Assembly (NCBI GenBank): GCA_048013815.1
Contig: CM106586.1
Coordinates: 3,720,001 to 3,784,000 of the forward strand
Source: Setoptus koraiensis
Lineage: Eukaryota; Arthropoda
Length of the DNA stretch: 64,000 nt
Direction of reading: 5' to 3'
Both the position numbers and the translations under genes were made by a program. The notes under the pieces are model-generated. The model was not told where the DNA came from. It saw only the letters and a list, made by a program, of their open reading frames with translations, and did no database searches. Positions 20,095 to 28,830 of the stretch are shown one piece after another. Position 1 is the first letter of the stretch. Every line of letters begins with the position of its first letter.

Positions 20095-20613
20095 TCATTT
20101 TCGTCGTTTTGCTGATGATTTGGACGACTTATCTGTGGCACGAACTTCCTCAATTTGTTGCTCTCGTTTCTCCAGCCATGCCTTATGATCCAGTTTCTTT
20201 TGGTTTAATTTGTCGAAAAATTCCTTCTTGGCTGTGTCCAATTTAGAGAGATTTTCCAGTACTGTATTTTCCCAATCCACCCTCTTCTGGTGCTCTGCTT
20301 TTTTCTTCGCAACATTTTCGTCTATAAGTTGCTGCAGCGGTGGATAGAAAGCCTCTTCGAATTGCTTTAGGTGCCTAAGTTCCTCTTTCCTCGGATAAAC
20401 AACACCGGGGTTAAGTCCCGAGTTTCTACCCCTAGAACCAAACTGAGCTCTGACATATTCCGTCTTGTAATGAGATAATCTATTGAGAGGTTCCATTTTT
20501 TCATTCCTAATGAGTACCTTGTAATATTCGGGCAGGCGAGATTTGTCACAAATTTTTTTTAACTTGGTGGACGAGACCTCACCCAAGGCTGTCTGGATTA
20601 ATTTGGAGGTCAT
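20095..20613 (-). CDS. GADD45GIP1: Mitochondrial large-subunit ribosomal protein mL64 (CRIF1)
   Basis: 172-residue mitoribosomal protein of the CRIF1/GADD45GIP1 family, located near the peptide exit tunnel. The core aligns with the human protein: YVRAQFGSRGRNSGLNPG corresponds to the FARYGAASGVVPG segment, YPRKEELRHLKQFEEAFYPPLQQL to the following WPSPEQLRELE..WYPSL block. A long Lys/Glu-rich helix follows and the basic C-terminus is typical. Intronless. Its 5' side faces the coiled-coil gene at 21100. Confidence 0.83.
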   Translation of the reverse strand: MTSKLIQTALGEVSSTKLKKICDKSRLPEYYKVLIRNEKMEPLNRLSHYKTEYVRAQFGSRGRNSGLNPGVVYPRKEELRHLKQFEEAFYPPLQQLIDENVAKKKAEHQKRVDWENTVLENLSKLDTAKKEFFDKLNQKKLDHKAWLEKREQQIEEVRATDKSSKSSAKRRK

Positions 20614-21099
20614 GGCGTTTGGTGATCCGGGCTTCTCTTCAAGCTGTGATATCAGAATAGTGCAAAAGACGACGACGATTACCGACCGACTTGGTCGTCA
20701 AATGCACCCCAGATCAGCTTTCATTTGTGTTCACATGTGATCGCTTGCACGTTTTTTTTTTCTTGATTCTGCGCACATTTGGCATTTCCATACTCTTTCG
20801 CTCAAGGTAATCGAACATGGCTCCTTCGAAAGTTCGATCCGGTATTGCACTAGACGTATTGCGTCCAGCGTAATGCGTCTCGCGACTGGACATTGCAATA
20901 GGTGACTTTGATACTCTTTCTCCATCACTCTTAGAAAAGTTCTAACCTACATAAGAAAAGCAATTAATTATCTTCCCGGTAGCAATCCTATCTTGATAGA
21001 ACAATCTGAAACAATTGTTGAATAATATTGGTCATCACAGAAATCTTTTTTTTTTAGAATAGCTATAAGTCACAATATTATTCATAGATAGTAGTAAAA
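20614..21099. other. Divergent promoter region, mL64 / H3-tail-like coiled-coil gene
   Basis: About 490 bp with an imperfect hairpin near 20849-20882: arms AGACGTATTGCG and CGTAATGCGTCT pair at 10 of 12 positions around a 5-base loop. No coding sequence recognised. Confidence 0.5.
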
Positions 21100-21558
21100 A
21101 TGGCTCGTACAAAACAAACCAACCCCTATTTAGAGGACTTCGACAATATTGTTAGAGCTGAAAATGAACAAACGCAAGCCAAGCAACGACTTTATAAATC
21201 GATGAAGTTGGTACAAGAACTCAAAAGCGAGCTCGACAGAAGAAATCAATTCTTGAATTCATTGATGGTATCACTTGAGGAACAAAATTCCAAGGCTAAA
21301 AAGCTAAAATCTCAAATGGAGCTGCTCATCGTAGAAAAGGATCTACTACTGAACAGTGAGCGTGAAACTCTTGCGGCCATAACGGAGACTAATGAGAAAA
21401 TTTGTCAAATTCACACAGAATCGGAAGAGATTTATAAGACACATGAAAGAAATGTTTTAAGCTTCTGTGACACTCTAACACTTGAGTCTAAAATCATAAC
21501 TGCTCGTGATTACAGGAACAGGAAGACAAAATTTAACAATCTCACCGGCTCCGTATGA
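21100..21558 (+). CDS. Small coiled-coil protein with histone H3-like N-terminus
   Basis: 152-residue intronless protein of unknown family. It opens MARTKQTNPYLEDF; residues 2-7 are exactly ARTKQT, the first six residues of mature histone H3, and then diverge. Residues about 20-110 are strongly heptad-like and charged, predicting a long coiled coil. The start is well fixed: ATG sits in a good AAAAATGG context with an in-frame TAG five codons upstream. A poly(A) signal follows 20 bp after the stop. If Met is removed, as usual before Ala, the free N-terminus would match the H3 tail recognised by readers such as survivin or PHD fingers. That role is inference. No histone fold follows, so it is not a histone. 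Confidence 0.75.
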   Translation: MARTKQTNPYLEDFDNIVRAENEQTQAKQRLYKSMKLVQELKSELDRRNQFLNSLMVSLEEQNSKAKKLKSQMELLIVEKDLLLNSERETLAAITETNEKICQIHTESEEIYKTHERNVLSFCDTLTLESKIITARDYRNRKTKFNNLTGSV

Positions 21559-21577
21559 ATGAAATTTCGATGTGGCA

Positions 21578-21583
21578 AATAAA
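21578..21583 (+). terminator. Poly(A) signal of the coiled-coil gene
   Basis: AATAAA 20 bp after the stop. Confidence 0.6.
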
Positions 21584-21617
21584 AAGAAAAGTTGACTGTG
21601 TATAACGAACGATTTAA

Positions 21618-21623
21618 TTTTAT
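21618..21623 (-). terminator. Poly(A) signal of SET
   Basis: Reverse-strand AATAAA 35 bp after the SET stop; the two convergent genes are 99 bp apart. Confidence 0.55.
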
Positions 21624-21657
21624 TGTTCATTAATATTTACTTGTAGAGACGTTAAGT

Positions 21658-22929
21658 TCACTCTGCATATTGTACTTCATTAGCATCATCAGCATGCCCG
21701 CTACTTTCTGAGTTGGAACCATCTAATACTTCTGAATCATCTTCATCATCGTCATCATCATCGTCGTCTCCTCCATCGCCTAAATCCCCTTCTCCGTCTC
21801 CGTCTTCTTCTTCATCATCTTCATCTATGACAACGGCATCATCGTCGTCTTCGTCGTCGTCATCATCATCGTCTTCATCGGAATCATTGACAGCACCACT
21901 CTCATCTTGAATCAAATAGTACTGTAGAGGATTCGGCCAGATTTCCTCTTTTAAAGCCTCGGCGATATCATCTGAAAATGCGTCTGAATTATCTAAAAAC
22001 CAAGAAAAGAATGTCCTTGGCTCTTGTTGTCTGTTTCTGGCGGTTGAGTTATTCAATTTAGCTTCTCTTGCAACCATACAGCTTTCCTTCAAACGATTTG
22101 CCTGTTCTGTATCTTTGAATTGAATCTGTGTTGAATTTGATCCTGGATAAACTCTGCTACGGAGATCTAGCTCTTTCACTAGCTCTGTATTTGAGAAATA
22201 TGGATTTTCTTGAAAGTAAAATTTTATTCTGTAACCAGATTTGATATCTTCGAACTCTTCAACATCCAATCTAGTTAGATAATGTAGACAATCTTCGTCG
22301 TCCTCATCTAACATGGCTGATATGTGCGGGTGATTTATGAATGTGGATATCCAGAAATTTGGTATACCTTGAAGTAGTTCATTGCGTTTCTCATAATGTG
22401 GCTTACGCAATTGATTGAATCTTTGTTCGACTTTCAATATTTCCTCGCTGGCCTTTTCGTTTAAGTTCTCAATTTCATTTTGAATAGCCTCTACATCTTC
22501 AAGGCATTTAGCAATAGTTGGATCAAGATCTGGCTCGTCTTCATCGGCGTCATCGTCATCATCAGCCGCATCGTCGTCACCAGAGGTTGCTGTTGCTCCT
22601 TGATCGCCAGCTGATTTTTTGTTATTACTATTGGCCTGTTGTGTGTGTATGTTATTTTTCACGGCATCACCAGAATCTGCTAATGGTTTGGTAATTTTAC
22701 TACAACTACTTGTACTATTATTGTTGTTATTTTCGCTTAAATTATAATTATTTGATTTGTGTTCAGCATCGCCATTATTTGTCGATTTATTGGGTGTGTT
22801 AGTGGTTGTTGTGGCGGCATTAGCTGAGGGTACTTCTTCAGGTGCCTCGGTGTTGCTATCAAATTTAACTTTCTTGGCGCTGGGCTCAACAAGCGTTGAT
22901 CCGTCGGTAGTTTGTTCTGATGAAGACAT
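21658..22929 (-). CDS. SET: SET/TAF-I beta histone chaperone
   Basis: 423-residue NAP-family chaperone that binds histone tails, blocks their acetylation and inhibits PP2A. The dimerisation helix (EIENLNEKASEEILKVEQRF) and earmuff domain are clear: PNFWISTFINHP, LHYLTRLDVEEFEDIKSGYRI, FYFQENPYF, FFSWFLD, IWPNPLQYYLI. A very acidic Asp/Glu tail of about 80 residues follows, including long Asp runs. Compared with human SET (about 280 residues) the N-terminus is longer by roughly 130 residues and rich in Asn, Thr and Asp. Intronless from ATG 22929; a non-coding upstream exon is possible. It lies tail-to-tail with the H3-like coiled-coil gene. Confidence 0.93.
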   Translation of the reverse strand: MSSSEQTTDGSTLVEPSAKKVKFDSNTEAPEEVPSANAATTTTNTPNKSTNNGDAEHKSNNYNLSENNNNNSTSSCSKITKPLADSGDAVKNNIHTQQANSNNKKSAGDQGATATSGDDDAADDDDDADEDEPDLDPTIAKCLEDVEAIQNEIENLNEKASEEILKVEQRFNQLRKPHYEKRNELLQGIPNFWISTFINHPHISAMLDEDDEDCLHYLTRLDVEEFEDIKSGYRIKFYFQENPYFSNTELVKELDLRSRVYPGSNSTQIQFKDTEQANRLKESCMVAREAKLNNSTARNRQQEPRTFFSWFLDNSDAFSDDIAEALKEEIWPNPLQYYLIQDESGAVNDSDEDDDDDDDEDDDDAVVIDEDDEEEDGDGEGDLGDGGDDDDDDDDEDDSEVLDGSNSESSGHADDANEVQYAE

Positions 22930-23718
22930 GATTGTTTTATCTGTAATGTAATAACAGCCTCTGATTTTATTAAAATTATAATTGTTTATATCATGTAGTG
23001 TTAGAGTGTGTGTAAAGGAGTGACATGGGTAGACACATTCATATATATAATTTGTATAACTATAGAATTACAAGAGTTGAATATGTGTAAGCCAAAAAGA
23101 AGAAAAATGGACGCGATGCCTCAAAAACAATTCCCACTCACAAAACAAGCTTTACCAATGCTACACAACTATCGACTGTGAGATGACGGTTTTGGCTGGA
23201 CGGGGGAAAGAAATGCGCACATTTGTATGTGAACCATCCTAGCCGCGTTATATCATTTCCCCCTCGCAAAACTATACACTAGCACAGCATAGTTGTGTAC
23301 CTTTTTCCGCTCTTCTCTGTGTGCCTCCATTTAACTTGAACACAAAGCGTACACACACCGATAGAATGTGTGTGTTCATTTTATTTTCTCTATATTTATT
23401 CTCACGTCGTCTGCCATGATCGCCTGCTCACACACACACACACGAAAACTGCTGCTGCCCAGTATGCGGCTCTTTACAATCCACATACGCCCGTTTATAG
23501 GAAAATCCGCGAGGGGCGCTAGTGTAGCCCGAAGAATGCACAACCAAACATAGACTGTTCAAATAAATGTTTCTCTTTTTTGGTTTCACTCTTAGGCTCG
23601 CACTAAAGCAAATGAGTGTACGCGCTTTTAGACGCAAGGAGCGCATTGTGTTGGAAAAATGTTCGCCACATTCTGGTCTTGCACATTATTCTATTTAAAC
23701 TGGCTACTGTGCCAATCT
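22930..23718. other. Spacer upstream of SET, downstream of BRMS1-like gene
   Basis: 790 bp holding SET promoter sequence and a short CA run near 23431-23443. No gene recognised on either strand. Confidence 0.45.
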
Positions 23719-24423
23719 TCAGACGCTCGATTTGAGTGCCTTCTTTATTAAAGCATGATCTTCAAGAATTTCGTGTTCGCGTAACATGTAAATAATGTAA
23801 GGTCCTGTGACTGACACAGGTTTCCTTCTTCTATCTGGCACGAATAGATGGTCTCTGGTGCCAACAAAATGTTCAGGGAACTTGGTGCTGGAGGTTTCAT
23901 TGTTCAATGCCCATAATGAATCTATGGAGTTTCTGTCCTCGTCTAAGCGACGCAACTTATCTTCTATATCACTTCTGATCTGATTAATAATTGACTGCTT
24001 TTCAGATTCATAATTTTGTTCGGCAGCGTATTGCTCGGCCTCAAACTGACAACGGATATTCTCCAATCTGAGCTCTTTGAGAATACCAGCAACTTCTGTC
24101 CTGATCCTCATTTGATCTAGTAGATCCTCTTTAGGTTGAAGATATTCGGGTGCTCGTTCGGCTTTGACCTCAGCTAATTTTGCGATGACACTCTCCTTTC
24201 GAGCTAGATATAATTTTTCTCTCAATTGTAGAAATTGCCTCTCAAGTTCGGTTAAATCATTTAGTAGGATGGCTTTACGGCGGTCACTTTCATCTTCATC
24301 AATTTCTGACGACGAAGCATCATTATCGTCGTCACTCTGTCCATTATTTAATCCGGAATCTGTATCATCATTGTCGGTGTCGCTATCAGCAGAGTTATTA
24401 TCTGCCTTTGTTCTAGTCATCAT
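23719..24423 (-). CDS. BRMS1L: BRMS1/BRMS1L (SDS3 family) Sin3-HDAC subunit
   Basis: 234-residue nuclear co-repressor subunit of the Sin3/HDAC complex. An acidic Ser/Asp-rich N-terminus leads into the Sds3-like coiled coil: LTELERQFLQLREKLYLAR, EVKAERAPEYLQP, VAGILKELRLENI, YESEKQSIINQ and LRRLDEDRNSID. The family C-terminal signature follows as VSVTGPYIIYMLREHEILEDHALIKKAL. The match to BRMS1L is better than to SUDS3. Intronless; two adjacent Met codons open the frame. Confidence 0.92.
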   Translation of the reverse strand: MMTRTKADNNSADSDTDNDDTDSGLNNGQSDDDNDASSSEIDEDESDRRKAILLNDLTELERQFLQLREKLYLARKESVIAKLAEVKAERAPEYLQPKEDLLDQMRIRTEVAGILKELRLENIRCQFEAEQYAAEQNYESEKQSIINQIRSDIEDKLRRLDEDRNSIDSLWALNNETSSTKFPEHFVGTRDHLFVPDRRRKPVSVTGPYIIYMLREHEILEDHALIKKALKSSV

Positions 24424-24898
24424 TTTGAAAGGTACTCTTTAACTATACTGTAGAAGTGTGGAGTTACAGAAATTGGTAAATATGTAAATCACTCTTTAAT
24501 AAAATTTATAGTAAAATGGTACATGACCAGATGGAAACCATGTTCTTTTAATCTCTCATGAAAATACTGATATCCTTATTTATTGTGTATTACTATTATT
24601 GATTAGGTAGAACGAAAAGTCAGCTTGCTTGGATAGAATCTGCACTCACTGCTGCCTGCGGCTGCAGCTAGAACTATTTTCTGATCAGCTGCAGTGTCGC
24701 TGTCGGTCCAAAAACCGCTCGAAACTGCGGGCTGTGTTCTGTCTTCGACTGTTCCCGGGCAGACACTGACACAGTACCAACTCCATTACATGCCACATGC
24801 TGCCCACTCACACATCTTCATAACCACAATTACGATCGTTAACAATTTTTGTTTATTTACACATAATAATATACATTATAACAATTAGTGACAAAAAA
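24424..24898. other. Divergent promoter region, BRMS1-like / RanGAP
   Basis: 475 bp, AT-rich near both genes with a GC-rich CTGCAG-containing centre (about 24650-24690). No coding sequence. Confidence 0.5.
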
Positions 24899-26239
24899 AT
24901 GACTGAGGTAAGTTTCGATGGTGAACAACTTAAATTGGATACAGGCGAGGATGCCGAGATAATATGTGAGAAACTCGATGGCGTGCAGGTGGATGTATTG
25001 TACCTCCAAGGGAATACGTTCGGAGTTGAGGCATGCGAACGTATCGGACAATCATTATCTAAACAGTCTACACTAGTTAGGGCACATTTCAAGGACATGT
25101 TTACCTCTAGGAGCAAGGCTGAAATACCTCCAGCTTTGACTCATCTGATGACTGCAATCACTGACAGTGGAGCCAGACTGATCCTCTTAGATCTTAGTGA
25201 CAATGCTTTTGGTCCGATTGGTGTTAAAGCACTCATCAATTATTTATTAAGTGATTCCGCTCAAGATTTAGAAGAGTTGTATCTAAACAATTGCGGTATG
25301 GGTCCTGAAGGCTCCTCTACACTGGCCACAGCCCTCGGAAAACTGAGCAAGTTGAGAGTGATGGAGTGTGGACGCAACAGGCTGGAGGACAAGGGTGCCA
25401 CTGCTGTTGGAGGTGCTCTGTCCGAGCTAACAAACTTGGAGAGGCTAATGGTTCCTCAGAACGGCATAAATCCTCGAGGTATCGAACAATTAGTTGAAGT
25501 AATCAAGAGTAACAAGTCATCTCTCAAGACACTCAATATGGCTGACAACACTATCAAGGCTGATGGTTGTAGCTATCTTGCCACTGGCTTAACCGAGGCC
25601 ACATGCATTGTCGATCTCAATCTAAGCGATGCATTGCTAGGCGTAGAAGGATTCTCTTTGATTTGTAAAGCATTAGCGAAATCCAGCTACCTTGAAAATA
25701 TGACAAATTTGACCGTGGAAGGCAATGAGATTGAAGGTGACGAGATAGTTGATACAATCATTGAAACTTTTAGGCAATGCTCTAGCGATTTTACTTTGAA
25801 CCTTCTTGAGAACGAGTTCGACCAGGAACAAAGAAATATATTGAATTCACAACTTTCACCGTACATTCAAATCCTTTTAGATGAAGATGATGAAGAAGAT
25901 GATGAAGAATACCGCAGTGAACATAGCGAAGTAAATACCAGCGTTGATTTTGAACAATTGTGTGTATTATTCGTCAAATCCGCAGAAGATGATCTCAATA
26001 ACGAAGCTGATGAGTATCTAAATCAATTGTTAGAGGCGACCATTAATAATTGTTTGGGGGTACAAATACTTTCTGTAGAGTTAGGATTAGTGAAAGAAGA
26101 ATCCACAAGGAAAAAGAAGCCCTTGGCAAGTCGTGCACTAAGCTTTCTAAAAAAGAGTTCTGATAGACTCCCAGAATCTTACAGAAATCTGTTAAGTCTC
26201 ATAGATAACCCTAAAATCCAAGGTTTGACGTCCCAATGA
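24899..26239 (+). CDS. RanGAP: Ran GTPase-activating protein
   Basis: 446-residue leucine-rich-repeat protein that stimulates GTP hydrolysis by Ran in the cytoplasm, setting the nuclear transport gradient. LRR units run from about residue 30 to 315 (LILLDLSDNAFGPIG, LEELYLNNCGMGPEG, LRVMECGRNRLEDKG, LERLMVPQNGINPRG). FKDMFTSR matches the segment that follows the catalytic region. An acidic stretch (DEDDEEDDEEYRSE) leads to a C-terminal domain. There LGLVKEE corresponds to the human MGLLKSED segment and keeps a psi-K-x-E SUMO consensus at about Lys399. Intronless; AATAAA lies 151 bp after the stop. Confidence 0.93.
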   Translation: MTEVSFDGEQLKLDTGEDAEIICEKLDGVQVDVLYLQGNTFGVEACERIGQSLSKQSTLVRAHFKDMFTSRSKAEIPPALTHLMTAITDSGARLILLDLSDNAFGPIGVKALINYLLSDSAQDLEELYLNNCGMGPEGSSTLATALGKLSKLRVMECGRNRLEDKGATAVGGALSELTNLERLMVPQNGINPRGIEQLVEVIKSNKSSLKTLNMADNTIKADGCSYLATGLTEATCIVDLNLSDALLGVEGFSLICKALAKSSYLENMTNLTVEGNEIEGDEIVDTIIETFRQCSSDFTLNLLENEFDQEQRNILNSQLSPYIQILLDEDDEEDDEEYRSEHSEVNTSVDFEQLCVLFVKSAEDDLNNEADEYLNQLLEATINNCLGVQILSVELGLVKEESTRKKKPLASRALSFLKKSSDRLPESYRNLLSLIDNPKIQGLTSQ

Positions 26240-26390
26240 ACACTTAGATGGAAAAACTGTAGAAATTCCACCTACGTTATCATAGTAAAGAGAGAATAGT
26301 CGAAGAATTGATCGGAATTTTTGCAAGTGATGATTTTTGCTGTTATTAATTCATTCAATATTGATTGGAACTACATTTATTGACGATCTT

Positions 26391-26396
26391 AATAAA
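26391..26396 (+). terminator. Poly(A) signal of RanGAP
   Basis: AATAAA 151 bp after the RanGAP stop, upstream of the convergent metallothionein gene. Confidence 0.6.
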
Positions 26397-26526
26397 CAGC
26401 TATGGTAAATAGATGATTTTGAACAAGAGAAACAAGTCTCGATCTCATTAGTTGAATCTTGTCGATACTTTCATCGGGTACATCCATCTTGATAGTGTAT
26501 GTCCGTCCCTCTTTATTTCCGGTGAC

Positions 26527-26679
26527 TTATTTTCCTGAACAATGGTTGCAGCAATTGCAAGGATTGCATTCGCATTTATTGCCCGACGAACATGACTTGC
26601 AGCATTTGCAGTTATCGCCACAACCACAGTTACATTTTCCTCCGTCCTTAACGCATGGACAGGTGCCCTCTAATGCCAT
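26527..26679 (-). CDS. Metallothionein, 50 residues
   Basis: Small metal-binding protein, found by reading the minus strand. The 50-residue frame from ATG 26679 to TAA has 15 Cys, no aromatic residue and one His. Cys occur as CPC, CNCGC, CKCC, CEC and CNCC clusters separated by Lys/Gly/Asn/Ser, the classic metallothionein layout for thiolate clusters with zinc, copper or cadmium. The N-terminus is MALEGTCPC. A reverse-strand AATAAA (TTTATT at 26512-26517) lies just after the stop. A TATA-like element lies about 145 bp upstream. I found no exact metal-response element core nearby. The order of Cys pairs does not let me name the subfamily. Confidence 0.9.
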   Translation of the reverse strand: MALEGTCPCVKDGGKCNCGCGDNCKCCKSCSSGNKCECNPCNCCNHCSGK

Positions 26680-26819
26680 GATTGTTAGCTTGCGTTTGCG
26701 TTATTACTTTGCTATGTAATTAATATAAACTCCTGGATGATTTGAAGCTGATCGAATGTTTGAGGTGTTAGCTGAATGGGTATCAGTGGATGACTAAAAG
26801 AGATCGTGTGACACATTCA

Positions 26820-26829
26820 TTATTTATAC
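26820..26829 (-). promoter_or_regulatory. TATA-like element upstream of metallothionein
   Basis: Reverse-strand AGTATAAATA about 145 bp upstream of the metallothionein ATG; compatible with a 5' UTR of about 110 bases. Confidence 0.4.
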
Positions 26830-27143
26830 TCGAAGATTTGTATCACTTTTGTTTGGCATATGGATGATTCATTGTTCCAGATTGTTCCACTCCCATCACG
26901 AGTGTACGCACTTCAGGGTTTAATTCGTAAACATAATTCACATGATAATGTACGATCGATTGCTATCAATCGTATCACACTCTATGAACAATCTCACTTG
27001 GTTCCGAATCAGATAAGAACACTTAAATCAAACAAACTAGTTGCTATCGTACTAAAGTATTAGTTTTGTCGCCTCTACCTTGCGTGGCAATAAATATTGT
27101 CACGAGAAATCGAGGAATCACGATAACGATTCGATCGACAGTG

Positions 27144-27488
27144 TTATTTGGATTTAAGGAATTTTACATACAGCTGGCAACCAATAATAATACATTCAGC
27201 TATGATGATTGCGATCAATAAAAATCTATTAGTGGCCAATTTTCGATTCATATTTCTGAGAACCGAATGGGTGGTATTGAGTTCTTGGTTGGCGTCTAAT
27301 AGTCGATCCCTCGTTCTTGATAGAGTTTCTCTTTGTGCAGCGAGTTCGCCCATTGTATTGGCCGCTATTTCCTCCGTTTCGTTGGAAACCTGTACAGCTC
27401 TGGTGACGCTGGCATTGGTTTGCTCCAAAATGTCAATTCCAGCTGATACTGCAATGACATGACTGTCTCCATATCTTGAGGATTGCAT
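27144..27488 (-). CDS. VTI1B: VTI1B-like Qb-SNARE, C-terminal half
   Basis: 114-residue tail-anchored SNARE matching the C-terminal half of VTI1B, which works in late endosome/lysosome and Golgi fusion. SNARE heptads run from about residue 25 to 85 (SNETEEIAANTMGEL, LSRTRDRLLDAN, HSVLRNMNRKL). A membrane anchor follows (FLLIAIIIAECIIIGCQLYV) and a short lumenal end (KFLKSK), mirroring human VTI1B. The N-terminal three-helix domain (about 110 residues) is not seen. No matching exon is visible upstream to 27800. Either this is a naturally short form or the 5' exons are too diverged to recognise. Confidence 0.82.
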   Translation of the reverse strand: MQSSRYGDSHVIAVSAGIDILEQTNASVTRAVQVSNETEEIAANTMGELAAQRETLSRTRDRLLDANQELNTTHSVLRNMNRKLATNRFLLIAIIIAECIIIGCQLYVKFLKSK

Positions 27489-28830
27489 CAGGATAAAAAC
27501 GGGAATGTGTTGAATTTAGAAATTGAGTATAATTATCTTGTGAGGGTCGATCAACTCAATGGTTCTGTAGCAAGATCTTTGGCGCTGACCGCTAGTATTT
27601 GCATCTGATCATGCAATCGTAAATAGACGTAAATATAAAATGAGCATCATGTCTATCGAATTCCAGCAAAGAGGTGGGCAAAAATCTTCCGCTGCGCATC
27701 ATCGGCCGATTGTCAAGCCGCTCTATCGCAAAATGTGGGCGTTTCGCCGGAGTGATCAATGTGGTACTTCGAATTAAACTCTTTCTAGTCAAATGAGGTT
27801 ATTGTATTCACCTACGACCCCATTAGTCAATCGGTTATATTTTAGCCACGCTGGTTTAGCAACGGAATGTACTTAACCTTTTTTACTCATGATACTCTGA
27901 TCACAATCCTTTTAGAGTACAACCCCATACCTCAATCTCTACCTGAACGGGTAAACGGGCGCGTCATAGGTGCGCTACAGCTAGCGCTGTGGGCACAACG
28001 CATCCCAAGTTGGGCATGCCCAAGAACCTTTGGGTCGCAGAGATGCCCAATCGGGCAGCGATCAGGTGGGCCGCACTAGGATGCACAGCGGAAGAGCCGA
28101 TTTTTGAACCGACTCGATATATTGGACGATATTTGGAAAGTAAAAACATTTAGGTCATTTTATTGAAGTTATTTTGTTGCTCGATGGTATCCAAGTATCG
28201 TTGTCTTGCCTTTACGATCGACCCAAGTCGGGCTTGAAATATTTGCTTAGTCCCTTCAATGACTAATCGCTAGTGCTAAAACACCATTGGATGTTTATTC
28301 TGTTCAGGGATCAGCTCTTTTTGTGCTTGTTAGGGCGGCCCACCTGATTGCGGCTCAGTCCGGCGTGCCCGTACCCGAATGCGCAGGCCGTACCCACAGA
28401 GCTAGTCAAAGCACTGAGTTCGGGATCATCAAGTAAAAATGCCCGCATGAACCCTAGACTAGCGCATGCGCTTGGTCCAATGGCCAAATAGAGCAGGTAT
28501 CTATTAAGAAATTCTCATATACTTTTCTTTATATTTGTAATCTCGGTTACGACAACCTTAAAAATATTTCTATTGATCCGATCTCAAAAATTGCAATTAC
28601 ATCCAAGTTTTGACTAGGATTTATATCTATCATCATTATTACGTGCAGTTTTTACTATTTGAAAATACGTTATTATATCGATGCACTGTTGATCGTTGGG
28701 ATATCTATAATAAAACATCCAAGGATAGATAAGGATAGACAGCTCATGGTGACAGAGACAGGGATCAATAATGGAATTGATGAGACATCACTAATAAACA
28801 TATAATTATTATCATCAAGAGATAAACAAG
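27489..28830. other. Spacer between VTI1B-like gene and MED1
   Basis: 1.3 kb between divergent genes. Its centre is a diverged inverted-repeat element (27950-28420) that is far more GC-rich than the surroundings. The last 400 bp before MED1 are AT-rich. Confidence 0.5.
27950..28425. repeat. Diverged inverted repeat, possible MITE remnant
   Basis: Left arm about 27965-28080 and right arm about 28332-28420 are imperfect reverse complements. The best block is ATCAGGTGGGCCGC at 28060-28074 against GCGGCCCACCTGAT at 28334-28347. Further matches surround GCTGTGGGCAC/GTACCCACAGAGC. The interior is about 250 bp of AT-richer sequence without coding potential. Confidence 0.6.
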
